Notes: generated by a model not told the origin, from the letters alone. A DNA stretch of 64,000 nt from Allium sativum (GCA_030737875.1 CM060920.1:482018861-482082860); one strand, 5' to 3'. Positions 46,862-58,419 are shown, counted from the first letter of the stretch. A program made the numbers and translations.

Positions 46862-47891
46862 TGCAATGTAACAACCCGAAAATCTGGGCCAGTTTAAAAA
46901 TTTTATTTCGGCAATTTTAGCGAATTTTGATTATTTAAATGAATTATTTTAAATAATATCGACGAGAAAATTTCTTTTGAATAAAATTAAATCGTATATA
47001 GTTATATAGATCAACGATAGAGTATAAATAATTATTTATAAATATAAAAGGAATTGAAAATGGCGCGGTAGTTCGATAATTCGATTTCAAACTTCAAATG
47101 AATGTACCGGGTGCAAAATAAACCGGATTTTAGCGAAACCAAAAATAATGGGATCTAATCGAGAATATCTTTCCAACGAATCCAAAAAATCACTGAGACG
47201 ACCCGAACTTCCCCAGTCTCCGAAGAGAAGAGAACGAACGAATTGTTTTGAGAACACGACAAAATAGAACGCATACAAAAGAACATTTCATTGCATATTA
47301 CAACAATGCATCAGAATACAAGAATATACAGAGTATAAGAAAATATTACACAGAAATATCAGAGATTTAAATTACATTTAAATACATCGCAGCGGAAAAT
47401 AATACAACACACAACTAGAAGAGATATACGGATACAAAGCTTTCCGGATATCATGCCAGCTGTAAACCAGGATCCTGGGACCTGTGGGTTAACCTGAATT
47501 CCATAGCGACTATTCAGAATTTTCAACTGGACATATCTTTTGATCCCCGCTATGAAATTTTGATTTTTTGGATTCGTTGGAAAGATATTCTCGATTATAT
47601 CCCATTATTTTTGGTTTCACTAAAATCCGGTTTATTTTGCACCCGGTACATTCATTTGAAGTTTGAAATCGAATTATCGAACTACCGCACCATTTTCAAT
47701 TCCTTTTATATTTATAAATAATTATTTATACTCTATCGTCGATCTATATAACTATATACGATTTAATTTTATTCAAAAGAAATTTTCTCGTCGATATTAT
47801 TTAAAATAATTCATTTAAATAATCAAAATTCGCTAAAATTGCCGAAATAAAATTTTTAAACTGGCCCAGATTTTCGGGTTGTTACATGCAA
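46862..47891. other. Target-site duplication TGCAA of the inverted LTR composite
   Basis: TGCAA at 46862-46866 and 47887-47891 directly flank the TGTAACAACCC...GGGTTGTTACA ends. Confidence 0.85.
46867..47886. mobile_element. Inverted LTR composite with 326 bp arms
   Basis: Left arm 46867-47192 is the start of an LTR of the E1/T type in plus orientation. Right arm 47561-47886 is the same sequence in minus orientation, and I count about four differences between arms. Between them, from TGAGACGACCCG at 47194, lies the end of an LTR in minus orientation. The right part 47194-47886 is therefore one reversed, internally deleted LTR (LTR end joined to LTR start near 47495), and the left part is a second truncated LTR start. 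Both outer ends are LTR starts, and a 5-base TGCAA duplication flanks the whole, so it was integrated as a unit. No coding. A transcript across it would fold into a long hairpin. Confidence 0.85.
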
Positions 47892-49518
47892 CTGAGGTAT
47901 GCAGGCCATAGATTGTGCTGAAATGTCTTTATGCTGAAATGCAAGTTAGTTATACTATGGCCATAGTTTGTGCCGAAATGCAAATGAGGCATGCATGTCT
48001 TTCATTTTGTGTGGCAATGTAAATGAGGCATTGCATCAGTTTGTAATTGAGGCATGCATGACTTTGGTTTTGCTAAAATGCATTAGTTGTACTAAACGCT
48101 TTTGCTGAAATGTATGAATTTTGAAACTGCTTTATTTTGCAAGTGAAGGAGGCAGTGATGAAGTTGTTCACAAACTTGTTACTGAAGGCACTAGAGGTAC
48201 TGGAGGTAGTAGAGGCACTGAATGCATAGGAGGCTCGTGCTTTATTAATTTGAAAATGTTTTAGTTTAATGTAAACATGAATTTAGTACTGGCTGTGTTT
48301 GTAATTACTCTGTAAAACTGAATTTATTGGCTATGTTTTTTTATTCTTGTAACGACCCAGAAAATCTGAACCAATTTAAAAATTTTAAATTGGCTAAAAT
48401 AATGGATTTTAAATATTTAAAATAAATATTTTAAGTAATGGCGATGAAAACTGAGTTGAATCGACATTTGAAAACCAATATAATTAAATATAATTATATA
48501 ATAGAATTGAAAATGGCGCGGTAGTTCGATAATTCGATTTCAAACTTCAATTGAATATACCGGGTGCAAAACAATCCAGATTTTAGTGAAACCAAAAACA
48601 TTTGAATTTAATTGGTAATATCTTTCTAACGAATCCGACCAATCGAAATTTGATAGCGGGAATCAAAAGATATGTCCAGTTGAAAATTCTGAATAGTCGC
48701 TATGAAATTCAGGCCCTTAAAAATGGACATTTTGCATACGACCTCGGATTTAGACGAAACCACTTTTGTTAGATCCGCAGTGTCAGGTTATTGCTAGGTT
48801 TCAAATTTCATAATTTTTCGAATCAATATGTGAGCGTGGCAAAGGAAAACGCGTTTGACCAGTTTCTGTTGATTTTAATCGAATGGAAATTGGCCATTTT
48901 GCAAACGGTCTCAGAATTCGACGAAACTTGTTTTGTTAGGACCGTATCGTCAATACGAAGCTAGAAAATATTTTTCAGGAATTTTTCTAGTTAGTATGTG
49001 GCCCCGGTAATTTGAAATGTGCGTTTAAAATTCAATATAGTGATTTAAATGAAAATTCAAAAGGAAACTGATTGTAACGATCACATCAGCTTGCGATACA
49101 TATCCCATTGTGTTCGGAATGGGGGTAAAACGCTATGGACGACAGGCGGTGGGCCTCGTTCCGAGGTCATATGTAAAAGTCAACCTTTTGCGAGATTTAA
49201 TAATTAAATAATAATAATAAAAAAAAAAAATATCCTTTCCCTCCCTCTTACCTTCTGCTTGGCCCCCCCCCCCCCCCGTTTTAATTCAGAACATAACAGA
49301 AAAAAAAAAAAAATGGAGACCTAAACCTAATCGATCCACCGCCTACTCCTCCAAGCCCACGCCGTCGCCCCCCCTCAAGACCGCCGCACCGACGAAGCCA
49401 TTCCCCCCCCCCATCGCACGAGCTCCGATCGAAGTCCCCTCCTCGAGCATCGCCGACGCGACACCACCGAACCCCACGCCGACACTCCCTCTTCTTCCCT
49501 CCACTTCGCAAGCCAACG

Positions 49519-49524
49519 GTGAGC
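49519..49524 (+). other. Probable 5' splice site in LTR T
   Basis: CAACG then GTGAGC after a GC-rich, exon-like stretch. A good acceptor precedes the gag start at 54163, giving a possible intron 49519-54163. Confidence 0.4.
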
Positions 49525-49800
49525 ATCCCCTTTTTTTATTTATTTAATTTATTTTCTTTTTATTTTTATTTTATTCTGTTAAAAACTGAATTTATAAAAT
49601 TAGGCTTAAAAAAAAAAAACTGAGAATTAAAAACTGAATTTTTAAAAGAATTTTTAAAACTGGTTTTTTTTAAAAAAAGAAATTAAAACTGTTTTGAAAA
49701 AGAATTTTTAAAACTGGTTTTTTTTAAAAAAAGAAAGTATAAAACTGTTTTGAAAAAGAATTTTTAGAACTGAATTTTATAAAAGAAATTAAAACTGATT

Positions 49801-50040
49801 TGAAAGCAAAAGGAAAAATCATATTCTTATATGTCGAAAGCAAAAGGAAAAATCATATTCTTATATGTCGAAAGCAAAAGGAAAAATCATATTTTTATAT
49901 GTCGAAAGCAAAAGGAAAAATCATATTCTTATATGTCGAAAGCAAAAGGAAAAATCATATTTTTATATGTCGAAAGCAAAAGGAAAAATCATATTCTTAT
50001 ATGTTGAAAGCAAAAGGAAAAATTCGATTTTTATATATTG
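49801..50040 (+). repeat. 34-base tandem repeat, seven copies, in LTR T
   Basis: Unit GAAAGCAAAAGGAAAAATCA plus TATTCTTATATGTC, nearly perfect, last copy diverged. The repeated short ORF here is only this array translated. Recurs at 60079-60318. Confidence 0.9.
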
Positions 50041-50602
50041 AATAGCATAGTAAAAATTTTATTTTTACATATGTAGAGAATACGGGCGAAAGCAACAAAA
50101 GGCGAAGATTTCTATTAGGAAGAGTCGTGCAGTTGGATAGCTATTGGTGAGATTTCTGATTTAAAAATATAAATATATGTGTGTGAATATGAAAGTGAAT
50201 TGCTATATATTTATATATATATATATACGCCCCCTCGTCCACAAACCATGGACGATATTTATTGGTTGAAATTGTGGTGAAAATTGAATGATTGTTTGGG
50301 ATTGTTTGGGATTGATATTGGTTGATTGTGGTTGAAAAATACCCGTTTGTGGTTGTGAAATATTTGGTTGAAACCACTTAGGATTAGTTTGTGGAAATGA
50401 ATAAAAATATATACATGCCGCCTGCGTGCGAACTAGATGCATGTTTCCCATTGTCAAAAACCGCGAGGTTTTAAGGTAGAGCGAGGAGCCGTACTAGGGA
50501 CGGTGCCGGTGTAACTACCCTGCCGTTATGCTGCCGAAATTTTGAATAATATTTGTGTGTTTGAATTATTTTCATATGCTTAAACTATATTTATTCCTTA
50601 TA

Positions 50603-51110
50603 TAGAAAACATTCATGTGTTGAATTGATATTCATTCGTTGTTTAGAAATTCATGTGTTGAATGATATTCATATTTTGAAATAAATTGTTCGATAATAAA
50701 AATCACATTTTTATCTATATATAAAAACTATAGAAAACATTCATGTGTTGAATTGATATTCATTCGTTGTTTAGAAATTCATGTGTTGAATGATATTCAT
50801 ATTTTGAAATAAATTGTTCGATAATAAAAATCACATTTTTATCTATATATAAAAACTATAGAAAACATTCATGTGTTGAATTGATATTCATTCGTTGTTT
50901 AGAAATTCATGTGTTGAATGATATTCATATTTTGAAATAAATTGTTCGATAATAAAAATCACATTTTTATCTATATATAAAAACTATAGAAAACATTCAT
51001 GTGTTGAATTGATATTCATTCGTTGTTTAGAAATTCATGTGTTGAATGGTATTCATATTTTGAAATAAACTGTTTGATAATAAAAATCACCTTTTATCAC
51101 CTACATGAAC
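50603..51110 (+). repeat. 128-base tandem repeat, four copies, in LTR T
   Basis: Starts TAGAAAACATTCATGTGTTG. Copies begin at 50603, 50731, 50859 and about 50987; the last is diverged. Recurs in the 3' LTR at about 60881-61388. Confidence 0.9.
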
Positions 51111-51714
51111 TATATAGAAAAAAAATAGTGTTTTGAAATGAGTTGTTTTACAATAAAAATCACATTTTTATTGTATGCATAAATCGTTAAAATATGAAGT
51201 GTTAAAAATAGCCACTTGTTCAAAATAAACATATATGAGTTGAAATATTCATTAATTAGCTAATGAAATGATTTGCACCTATTTATGTAACGTTAGAATG
51301 AATGGAGTTTTTAAACCAAATAGAAATCAAATATGAAGTTGAATAGAAAATGAAAAATGATATGAACTGTATATATATGTACATGCATATTCATTGAACA
51401 GGTTATAGCAAAGGGGCTAGAGAAGAGGAATAAAATTTTGTGCCCGACAAATAGGTACACATTTACTGATTTGTTTGGGTGATGATTTTGAGCCTGATTG
51501 GCTAGCCGCTTGGCTTTTTCTTTTTCTTTTTGAGATTAGAAGGACCGGGACGCTATTTGCGATTTCCCGACGCTCCCGGTACAGGGGAGGTTATGGCGAA
51601 ATTTTTCCAAAATTTAAGGAGTTAGAAAAATTTTTGAAGTTAAAACGATATTGAAATCGTTGAATGAACTATATTTATATAACTATATAAATAAAATTAA
51701 AACGAAACGAAGCC

Positions 51715-52150
51715 GTGCAGTTCGTATTTCGAAACCGTAATTTCAAACGACTAGTACGGGAAATCCGACCATTGGATTTTCCCGAAATCTCAACCGACGG
51801 GTTCGCCTTGGAATAATCTTTCCAACGGCACCAACCTTGTAAAAATCCAACGGTTGGATTGTCTGGAATGTTTAATTCAAATCTGAAGAAAAACAGCGCC
51901 AGAAACGATTATATTTATTTATATATATAAATATAATTATATTTAATCGAATAACGACGCTGCAGTTCGTATTTTGAAATCGAAAATTCAAACGATTGTA
52001 CCGGGAGATCCGACCGTCGGAATTTCCCGAAACTGGAACCGTTGGGTTCGTTTTGAAAAGACCTTTCTAATGATGTAAATTTTGTGAAGATCCAACGGTT
52101 AGATTTTCAGATATGTGTAAATCAAATCTGAAGAAAAACAGCGCCACGGC
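51715..52150 (+). repeat. Diverged duplicated module in LTR T
   Basis: Two blocks of about 190 bases (51715-51905, 51955-52150) share CAGTTCGTATTT, a GGGA(G/A)ATCCGACC block, AATCCAACGGTT-type words and a TCTGAAGAAAAACAGCGCCA end. E1 has a single related block near 1290-1450. The duplication is old, unlike the tandem arrays. Confidence 0.7.
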
Positions 52151-53321
52151 CACGTTATGGCCCGAAACGTCGTTTTGAATCTATTAGCTATTTTAAAATA
52201 AATAAAAATAGCGATAAATAGTTATAAAATATCGTAAGCGATATGGAATGGAAATAAACTGAATTTGCTTGATTTAGGTGATGTTTGATGGTTGAATGTG
52301 TTTGGTGTGAAAACTATATAAAGAACACAATTGGTGTTGTCGAAAAATTTAACCATTGAAATAAATCGATTTGAAATTCTAAATATACGTGAATTATTTG
52401 AAAAGGCCGAGTTAATTCTCATTTCGAATAATCGACCGACGATTGAAATTCGAAGATGAAGACGATGGCCGAAGACCGGAGATCTTCACCTCGTTTGGAT
52501 GGTAACCGAGGTCCTGATTGGGAGGCATCCCGAAATATGGATAATGAGTGGTGATCGTTCAGACGTACGTGTTGATCGAAGGGTTTGCGAGGTATTTAGT
52601 GCCTCCGGTTTCGTTCAGACCCAGAACGGACTTGTAAATGGACTGTGTGTCCGACATAGGATTTATTCTGTGTGGCATGCTAAGATGCAGTGATCAGGGC
52701 TTCTGTTGAAAAGCAAAGTCTTGTGGTGATGATCAAAGCACCGCCTGTGTGGCGTAGCTTTGTGTATAACGTGAATTCGCGAGCCTCACACCCCGGTATG
52801 AACCTAAAACGGGAGAAGGACCTCAGGGAGGGCCTGCGTTTCTTTCTAGCTAGGGTGGTGTCAGTGACCTACCAGCCCTGACATTTATATACTTTTCACC
52901 TATGTGGTTGTTGCTGTTGCGAGGCGCCTCGGTTTGATCGGACGATCCGGGTCCGATGGAGTCATTCGTTGGCTCGTCTACACCCCAAAGGGTGGGGAAA
53001 CGCAGGTTCAGGAATTTTAATCCACATCGGTGGACCGGCCCTGACGATCCAAGGGCCCACCTGAGTCTGGGTCCTGAGGGGCGGGCTAGAGCGTCTCGAA
53101 TTCGGTAAGGACTATCTTTTGCCTTGGTTCATGACGGAAATTCAATTTCCAAATACGACATCGTGCGGTTTTGATTGTATACCTATATATGGCGACATAG
53201 TGGTATGGGGCATTAATGCCGTCTATGATTGATAGTTATGATTTGAAATTGTTTTCAAAACATAAATACACTAGCAATAATATCAAATGCCTTTGTTTTA
53301 TTCGTATCAAGCATATCTTGA

Positions 53322-53392
53322 CCGTTATAAGGTAAAAACTCTATCCTCCGGTTTGCGTTGCATTGTGTGATGGGAACTGAGTCTTATAACGG
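53322..53392 (+). other. Conserved LTR hairpin (element T)
   Basis: Outer stem CCGTTATAAG (53322-53331) with CTTATAACGG (53383-53392), perfect. An inner CTATC pairs with GATGG (one G-T). The E1 counterpart has CTG/CAG where T has CCG/CGG, a compensating change. Confidence 0.7.
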
Positions 53393-53924
53393 CTTCATTT
53401 TTATAAAAAGCATAGCGATGTTTAAAGGAAAGATTTGTTTTAAAGCACTGGCAATCCAATGGAGTAAACCCGTTCCACGAAAGTGGCGTGGTCCTGTGAT
53501 TAGCCATATATACATATGTGTTGAGTGGATTTCTCATACCAGTCCCATGACTGACTCGTAGTTTGTTTCACTCTCAAACTCGGGTGCCCCTTTTTCCACG
53601 GGCAGCCTTGTATTCAGGTTTAGCTGGTTCTTTCTGGATAGCTGGAGCTGAAGATGGATTCTATCATTTATTTCTTTTTATGCTGTTCAGCTCCTATTGT
53701 ACATATTTTGTTTATTTCCGCTGTAGACATTTATGTATAGCTGAACTGTATTTGTACTAAGTAAGATCCTGTATACTGTGTAACTCTGATGATTACTTTT
53801 ATCCAGTATATTTTGTTGTTCATTCTGGTGTATTTATTTAATTCTGTTCTGCTATTATATGTTTCTGTGTTATATTCCAAAAGATAACCTTGTTTCCGTG
53901 AGAACGGGAATTCGGGTCGTCTCA

Positions 53925-54176
53925 ACGTGGTATCAGAGCTTTGGTTAAGCTTAGTTCTGGAATATAACATTTGAACGAACTCGTCAGAAATAGAACCAGT
54001 AGTGTTCTAGGACGGACAACTCAATACAGATAGGATCAGCAATATCCTAGTATGAGTAAAGCAGAATGATTACACCTCGATAGACACATTTACATTTGAA
54101 GTATGTGTTTCTATATTTTAAACTATCTTTTCTGTGACCTGACACTTGATCTGCTAATTGCAGAAGTACTAGGAAA
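53925..54176 (+). other. Leader of element T
   Basis: Untranslated region between primer site and gag. It ends in TTGATCTGCTAATTGCAG, which has the branch-like CTAAT and AG of a plant 3' splice site (AG 54162-54163), 13 bases before the gag ATG. Confidence 0.55.
53928..53939 (+). other. Primer binding site of element T (tRNA-Met type)
   Basis: TGGTATCAGAGC three bases after the LTR end CTCA. Confidence 0.92.
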
Positions 54177-55844
54177 ATGAGTGCCAGAAACAGAAGAAAT
54201 ACAGAACCCGATCTAGAGGCTCTATTAAAGAAATATCGAAATCTGAACGGAGCGCAATTCTCGGGCAATGAATCTATTATTCAAACTCAAGCTTGGTTGA
54301 GTTCTGTCGAGAGAATCTTTGAGCATATCCAGCTGAGAGATGACCAGAAACGGTTAGTAGCATCTTGGGCGCTCAAAGAAGAAGCCTTAATCTGGTGGGA
54401 AACAATCATCAAAGATAATCCAGAAGGTGATATCACCTGGGACAGATTCAAAGTGATTTTCCTAGAGAGATTTACTCCTCCCGAAGTAACCGAGAGATTA
54501 TGTGATGAATTTTCTTATCTAATACAAGGTGATATGACCATTCCCGAATATCATAAGAAATTCAATGAACTTGCTCACTTCGCTCCTCATCTAATTCAAA
54601 ATCCGAAGAGGAAAAATATGAGATTTATTCATGGGCTTCAAAGGAAATTCCAGAATAAAGTATTGGGGCATGTGAAGCTTCCTTTTCCAGAAATGATTTA
54701 TATGGCTTATCAGTATGAAGACCTCCATAAGAAAGGAATGTTGCGCGACGAAGAAGAAGTCTGTTCTAGTGACAAAACAGAGTCAGAAACTGATATTCCT
54801 GAAAACAGTACGAGGTCAGAGGTCAATAAGAAGCCCAGTGCCAAGAGAAAAAGGGCCAGAGCTGAGAAAGAACCCGTAACGACCGCCATATGCAATAACT
54901 GCCATAAGCCAGGGCATTTTCAAGGAAATTGCAAACCCTCGAAAAAGCGAACAAGGAGTGGATCTAAATCCAAAGAGGGATTTCAAGAGAATAGAAAGTG
55001 CGTTCAATGCCGTCGGACTGGCCATCTTGAGAAGGACTGCAGGCAATTTAAGAAGTCCAAAGCAGCGCAAGTAAATGAAGTGGTAGAAGTGCCCGCATCT
55101 TCGTCTGCTCAGGAAAGGTCTGATGTTTTAGAAGGCACGCTCAATGTCAAAAACATTCCAGTTAAAGTACTGTTTGACACAGGCGCGTCAAGAAGCTTTA
55201 TTGCAAAGAGTGCAGTCAAGAAGTTAGATTTGAATTTGAAGAAACTCAAAGAGCCAATGACTGTCCGAAATCCAGTTGGAGGTTCCATCAATCTCAGTTG
55301 GGTTTGTGCAGTACCTGTCTCTTTTTCTTGCTATAAATTCCCTATTATCTCTATCATCATGAATTTTAATGAATTCGATCTTATTCTGGGATTGGATTGG
55401 TTAACTAGATATGAAGCTGAAGTTAAATGCGCCGAGAGAGTGGTTAAAGCAAAGGCCCAATCGGGGAATTATATAACCATACCATGTGAAGGCCCGACTT
55501 CAAATAGAAAAGATTTCTGGTCAGCTCTCGATGTTTCTCCAGCCCAAATAGAAAATGTTCCTGAAGTCGCAGAGAATATTCCTGACCTCATCAAAGACAT
55601 TCCTGTCGTCAAAAACTATGCGGATGTGTTCGAGGAAGTTGTTCGCTTACCTCCGCAAAGAGAAATAGATTTCAAGATTGCTTTAGTTCCCAATGCAAGG
55701 CCGGTAGTTCACGCTATTCGAAGAATGTCCTTGAAAGAGAAGGAGGAATTAGACAATCAAACACGACAGCTAGTATGGAAGGGTCTAATCAGACCTAGTT
55801 TCTCTGATTTGGGGTGCAGCAGTGGTATTTGTCCCAAAATCTGA
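54177..55844 (+). CDS. Gag-protease polyprotein part of element T
   Basis: 555 codons. Residues about 25-190 form the capsid-like region (Q-A-W-L, L-I-W-W-E, F-L-E-R-F). Residues 190-235 are charged, with a basic stretch. Two zinc knuckles lie at 239-252 (C-x2-C-x4-H-x4-C) and 275-288, for RNA packaging. The aspartic protease has D-T-G-A-S at 334-338 and I-L-G-L-D-W-L at 403-409. Residues 478-545 lead into RT (Y-A-D-V-F, then I-R-P-S). The ATG at 54177 is the first in frame and follows a splice-acceptor-like sequence. The frame then runs into 12 out-of-frame residues and stops at 55844, because about one extra base occurs near 55806-55812 just before RT. In Tekay elements gag and pol normally form one frame, so this is probably a disabling mutation or a sequencing error. 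Confidence 0.92.
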   Translation: MSARNRRNTEPDLEALLKKYRNLNGAQFSGNESIIQTQAWLSSVERIFEHIQLRDDQKRLVASWALKEEALIWWETIIKDNPEGDITWDRFKVIFLERFTPPEVTERLCDEFSYLIQGDMTIPEYHKKFNELAHFAPHLIQNPKRKNMRFIHGLQRKFQNKVLGHVKLPFPEMIYMAYQYEDLHKKGMLRDEEEVCSSDKTESETDIPENSTRSEVNKKPSAKRKRARAEKEPVTTAICNNCHKPGHFQGNCKPSKKRTRSGSKSKEGFQENRKCVQCRRTGHLEKDCRQFKKSKAAQVNEVVEVPASSSAQERSDVLEGTLNVKNIPVKVLFDTGASRSFIAKSAVKKLDLNLKKLKEPMTVRNPVGGSINLSWVCAVPVSFSCYKFPIISIIMNFNEFDLILGLDWLTRYEAEVKCAERVVKAKAQSGNYITIPCEGPTSNRKDFWSALDVSPAQIENVPEVAENIPDLIKDIPVVKNYADVFEEVVRLPPQREIDFKIALVPNARPVVHAIRRMSLKEKEELDNQTRQLVWKGLIRPSFSDLGCSSGICPKI

Positions 55845-58419
55845 CGGTACTCTACGTCTATGTGTGGATTATCGTGATTTGAACAAACAGACAATAAAGA
55901 ACAAGTATCCATTGCCGCGGATTGATGATTTGTTAGATCGATTAAATGGAGCACAAGTATTTTCACGAATGGACCTAGCTACAGGCTTCCATCAACTTCG
56001 AATTGCCGAAGAGTGTGTTCCAATGACAGCGTTCAGAGGCCCCGACTTATTCTACGAGTGGTTAGTAATGCCGTTCGGCTTATGTAACGCTCCAGCTTAT
56101 TTCGTCGATCTGATGAATAGAGTATTCAGAGGAGTACTGAACAAATTTGTTTTGGTTTTTATTGACGATATTCTAATCTTCTCTAAATCAAAGGCCGAAC
56201 ATGAAAAACATTTGGAACAGGTTCTAGAGATTCTGAGACGGAATGTATTAAAAGCCAAGTTTTCCAAATGTATATTCTGGCAAGATGAAGTAAAATTTCT
56301 GGGCCATGTCGTATCGAAAGATGGAATCGCTGTGGATCCAAGCAAAATCACAGCTATTCAGAATTGGAAACAGCCCAGTACTCCCACTGAAGTCCGCAGT
56401 TTTCTCGGATTGGCTAGCTATTACCGAAAGTTCGTTAAAGACTTTTCGAAGATATCTGGTCACTTAACAAAGCTTACAAAGAAGCATTCTAAATTCAAAT
56501 GGACTTCGGAAAGTGAGGAGGCTTTCGAAGAGCTAAAGTTGAGGTTAACCACAGCTCCAGTGTTAACCATCATCGATGGCAACCAAGATTTAAAAGTCTG
56601 GACTGATGCGTCTAGAGAAGGCCTTGGAGCGGTGTTAATGCAAAGAGGCCAAGTAATTGCTTATGCTAGCCGTCAACTGAAGCCGCACGAGAAAAACTAT
56701 GTAACTCATGATCTTGAGTTATTGGCTATCATATTCTCTTTGAAAATCTGGAGACACTATCTTCTGGGCGAGAGATTTGAACTTTTTACAGATCACCAGT
56801 CGTTAAAGTATCTGTTCACTCAGAAGGATTTAAATTTGAGGCAGCAGCGTTGGCTGGAGTTTCTTGCAGCATATGACTTCGAAATTATATATACTCCAGG
56901 AAAAGCCAATGTCGTGGCTGATGCGTTAAGCAGAAAGAACGTAATGATCGCCAGCTTTATTATCACAACTTCCTTGATTGACAAAATATCTATTCTTCAG
57001 AAGGAGGATAACTTTATTAAAGATATGATCAAAAGGATTCAGAAAGGCGAACCCTCGTGTTTTCAAATAGATAACGACGAGACCCTGAGATTGAAAGGAA
57101 GGATTTGTGTTCCTGACGTTCCTGAGCTAAAAAGGGAAGTGTTAGACGAGTGTCACAAGTCCAAGCTGAGTATCCATCCTGGCGTGGCCAAAATGTATAA
57201 CGATCTCAAAAGAACATTCTGGTGGAAGGCTATGAAGAGGGACGTTTCAATATATGTTAGCCGATGCCCTACTTGCCAGCTAGTTAAAAGCGACCAACAG
57301 AAACTGGCTGGATTATTACAACCGCTAGAAGTTCCTGGCTGGAAGTGGGAACATATTTCTATGGATTTCATTGATGGTTTGCCCAGAACCAGAAAGGGAA
57401 ATGACAGTATTTGGGTGATCGTAGATCGCTTCACGAAGACCGCCCATTTTATACCTGTCAAATCAAACAGAACTGCCCAGAGTCTGGCGCAGATTTACTT
57501 CAGGGAAATAGTTAGACTACATGGAGTGCCGCTCAGTATAGTAAGTGATAGAGATACAATTTTCACTAGTAAATTCTGGGAAGCATTTCAAGTCGAGCTA
57601 GGAACGAAGTTAAACTTAAGCACCGCTTATCATCCTCAGACAGACGGTCAGAGTGAGAGGGTGAATCGCATTTTAGAAGATCTATTGCGGGCTTGTGTTA
57701 TAGATTTCGGTGGATCATGGGAAGACCATCTGCATTTGGCTGAATTCTCTTATAACAACAGCTACCAGGCGAGTCTGACAATGTCGCCATTCGAAGCATT
57801 GTATGGTAGACCGTGCCGATCTCCTGCTTGTTGGGTCGAGCCTGGAAATAGACTTGTGTTGGGTCCTGATATGATTCGCGAAGCTGCCGACAAAGTCGAT
57901 TTTATTAGGAAGCGATTACTCGCCGCTCAAAGCCGACAAAAGAGCTATGCTGATAGAAGAAGAAGAGATATATCCTTTGAAGTTGGCGACTATGTATATT
58001 TGAAAGTATCGCCGATGAGAGGAGTTATCCGGTTCGGTAAAACTGGAAAGTTAGCACCCAAATTCATTGGTCCGTTTCCTATTCTGGAACGGATTGGAAC
58101 TCTCGCTTATAGGGTCAAACTGCCTGACTGGTTGCCTGGAGTGCATGATGTATTTCATATATCTCAACTTCGAAAGCACGTTCATGATCCAGACTTGATC
58201 GTGGAAGAAGCAGCTCAGCAGGATATTGAAATTACTCCAGAATTAGCTGTGAGGCGAGAGCCGCTAAAGATTATCGGCAAAGAAACCAAAGAGCTGAGGA
58301 ACAAGAAGGTTCACTTAGTCAAGGTGCAATGGAGTGGAGATCCGCGAGATTGTACTTGGGAAACTGAGGAGAGCATTCAGAAAGCTTACCCCAGATGCCG
58401 AGTAGATATCTCTGATTGA
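55822..58419 (+). CDS. Pol of element T: RT, RNase H, integrase, chromodomain
   Basis: 865 codons open from 55822. The ATG is an internal RT methionine or valine region of the polyprotein, not a true start. [13 protein letters not shown] at 81-91 and F-I-D-D at 113-116, the catalytic pair. RNase H: D262, E299, D324, D367. Integrase: zinc-binding H445, H452, C482, C485; catalytic D515, D576, E612; a G-P-F region at 750-752. A chromodomain at about 811-858 (V-K-V-Q-W ... C-T-W-E-T-E-E) can steer integration to particular chromatin. All key residues are present, so apart from the upstream frameshift the enzymes look functional. It overlaps the gag ORF in another frame. Product would need the gag frame for expression. 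Confidence 0.93.
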   Translation: MVFVPKSDGTLRLCVDYRDLNKQTIKNKYPLPRIDDLLDRLNGAQVFSRMDLATGFHQLRIAEECVPMTAFRGPDLFYEWLVMPFGLCNAPAYFVDLMNRVFRGVLNKFVLVFIDDILIFSKSKAEHEKHLEQVLEILRRNVLKAKFSKCIFWQDEVKFLGHVVSKDGIAVDPSKITAIQNWKQPSTPTEVRSFLGLASYYRKFVKDFSKISGHLTKLTKKHSKFKWTSESEEAFEELKLRLTTAPVLTIIDGNQDLKVWTDASREGLGAVLMQRGQVIAYASRQLKPHEKNYVTHDLELLAIIFSLKIWRHYLLGERFELFTDHQSLKYLFTQKDLNLRQQRWLEFLAAYDFEIIYTPGKANVVADALSRKNVMIASFIITTSLIDKISILQKEDNFIKDMIKRIQKGEPSCFQIDNDETLRLKGRICVPDVPELKREVLDECHKSKLSIHPGVAKMYNDLKRTFWWKAMKRDVSIYVSRCPTCQLVKSDQQKLAGLLQPLEVPGWKWEHISMDFIDGLPRTRKGNDSIWVIVDRFTKTAHFIPVKSNRTAQSLAQIYFREIVRLHGVPLSIVSDRDTIFTSKFWEAFQVELGTKLNLSTAYHPQTDGQSERVNRILEDLLRACVIDFGGSWEDHLHLAEFSYNNSYQASLTMSPFEALYGRPCRSPACWVEPGNRLVLGPDMIREAADKVDFIRKRLLAAQSRQKSYADRRRRDISFEVGDYVYLKVSPMRGVIRFGKTGKLAPKFIGPFPILERIGTLAYRVKLPDWLPGVHDVFHISQLRKHVHDPDLIVEEAAQQDIEITPELAVRREPLKIIGKETKELRNKKVHLVKVQWSGDPRDCTWETEESIQKAYPRCRVDISD

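Larger units (their letters stand above)
19340..48347 (+). mobile_element. CACTA-2: decayed En/Spm transposon split by nested insertions
   Basis: Starts CACTACGCTATAG at 19340 and encodes remnants of the tnp2-type transposase with its usual partner domains. The right end is not in the window: CACTA-2 is interrupted by solo LTR C (23878-46343), the inverted LTR composite (46867-47886) and element T (48348 onward). Its own sequence in the window is 19340-23877, 46349-46866 and 47892-48347, about 5.5 kb. Bases 46349-46866 and 47892-48347 hold no recognised gene. They contain many copies of short words such as GCTGAAATGCAA and TGAGGCATGC, which may be the 3' subterminal region. Target duplication and right inverted repeat cannot be checked here. 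Confidence 0.75.
48348..53924 (+). repeat. 5' LTR of element T
   Basis: 5577 bases, from TGTAACGACCC to GGTCGTCTCA, unusually long. Contents: an E1-like first kilobase, a pyrimidine-rich stretch with 15 C (49263-49277), a possible splice donor (49519), a 34-base tandem array (49801-50040), a 128-base tandem array (50603-51110), a block shared with the E1 interior (51390-51620), a duplicated module (about 51715-51905 and 51955-52150), a hairpin (53322-53392) and a TTTCCGCTG motif (about 53714). Small ORFs inside are not genes. Confidence 0.92.

Noticed and set aside
47194..47886. An ordinary reversed solo LTR with unrelated neighbour
   Set aside because: The bases left of 47194 (atcac) do not match TGCAA on the right, whereas TGCAA flanks the whole 46867-47886 unit.
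49281..49526. 81-codon GC-rich ORF on the minus strand of LTR T
   Set aside because: Antisense of a GC-rich leader-like stretch, no recognisable motif, no support beyond LTR duplication.
49800..50045. 81-codon ORF with a repeating lysine-rich pattern
   Set aside because: It is the 34-base tandem array read in three frames in turn; it recurs in the other LTR only because the LTR is copied.
50603..51110. Regular direct repeats that could suggest a CRISPR-like array
   Set aside because: Repeats of 128 bases are head to tail without unique spacers, and they sit inside a retrotransposon LTR of a plant genome.
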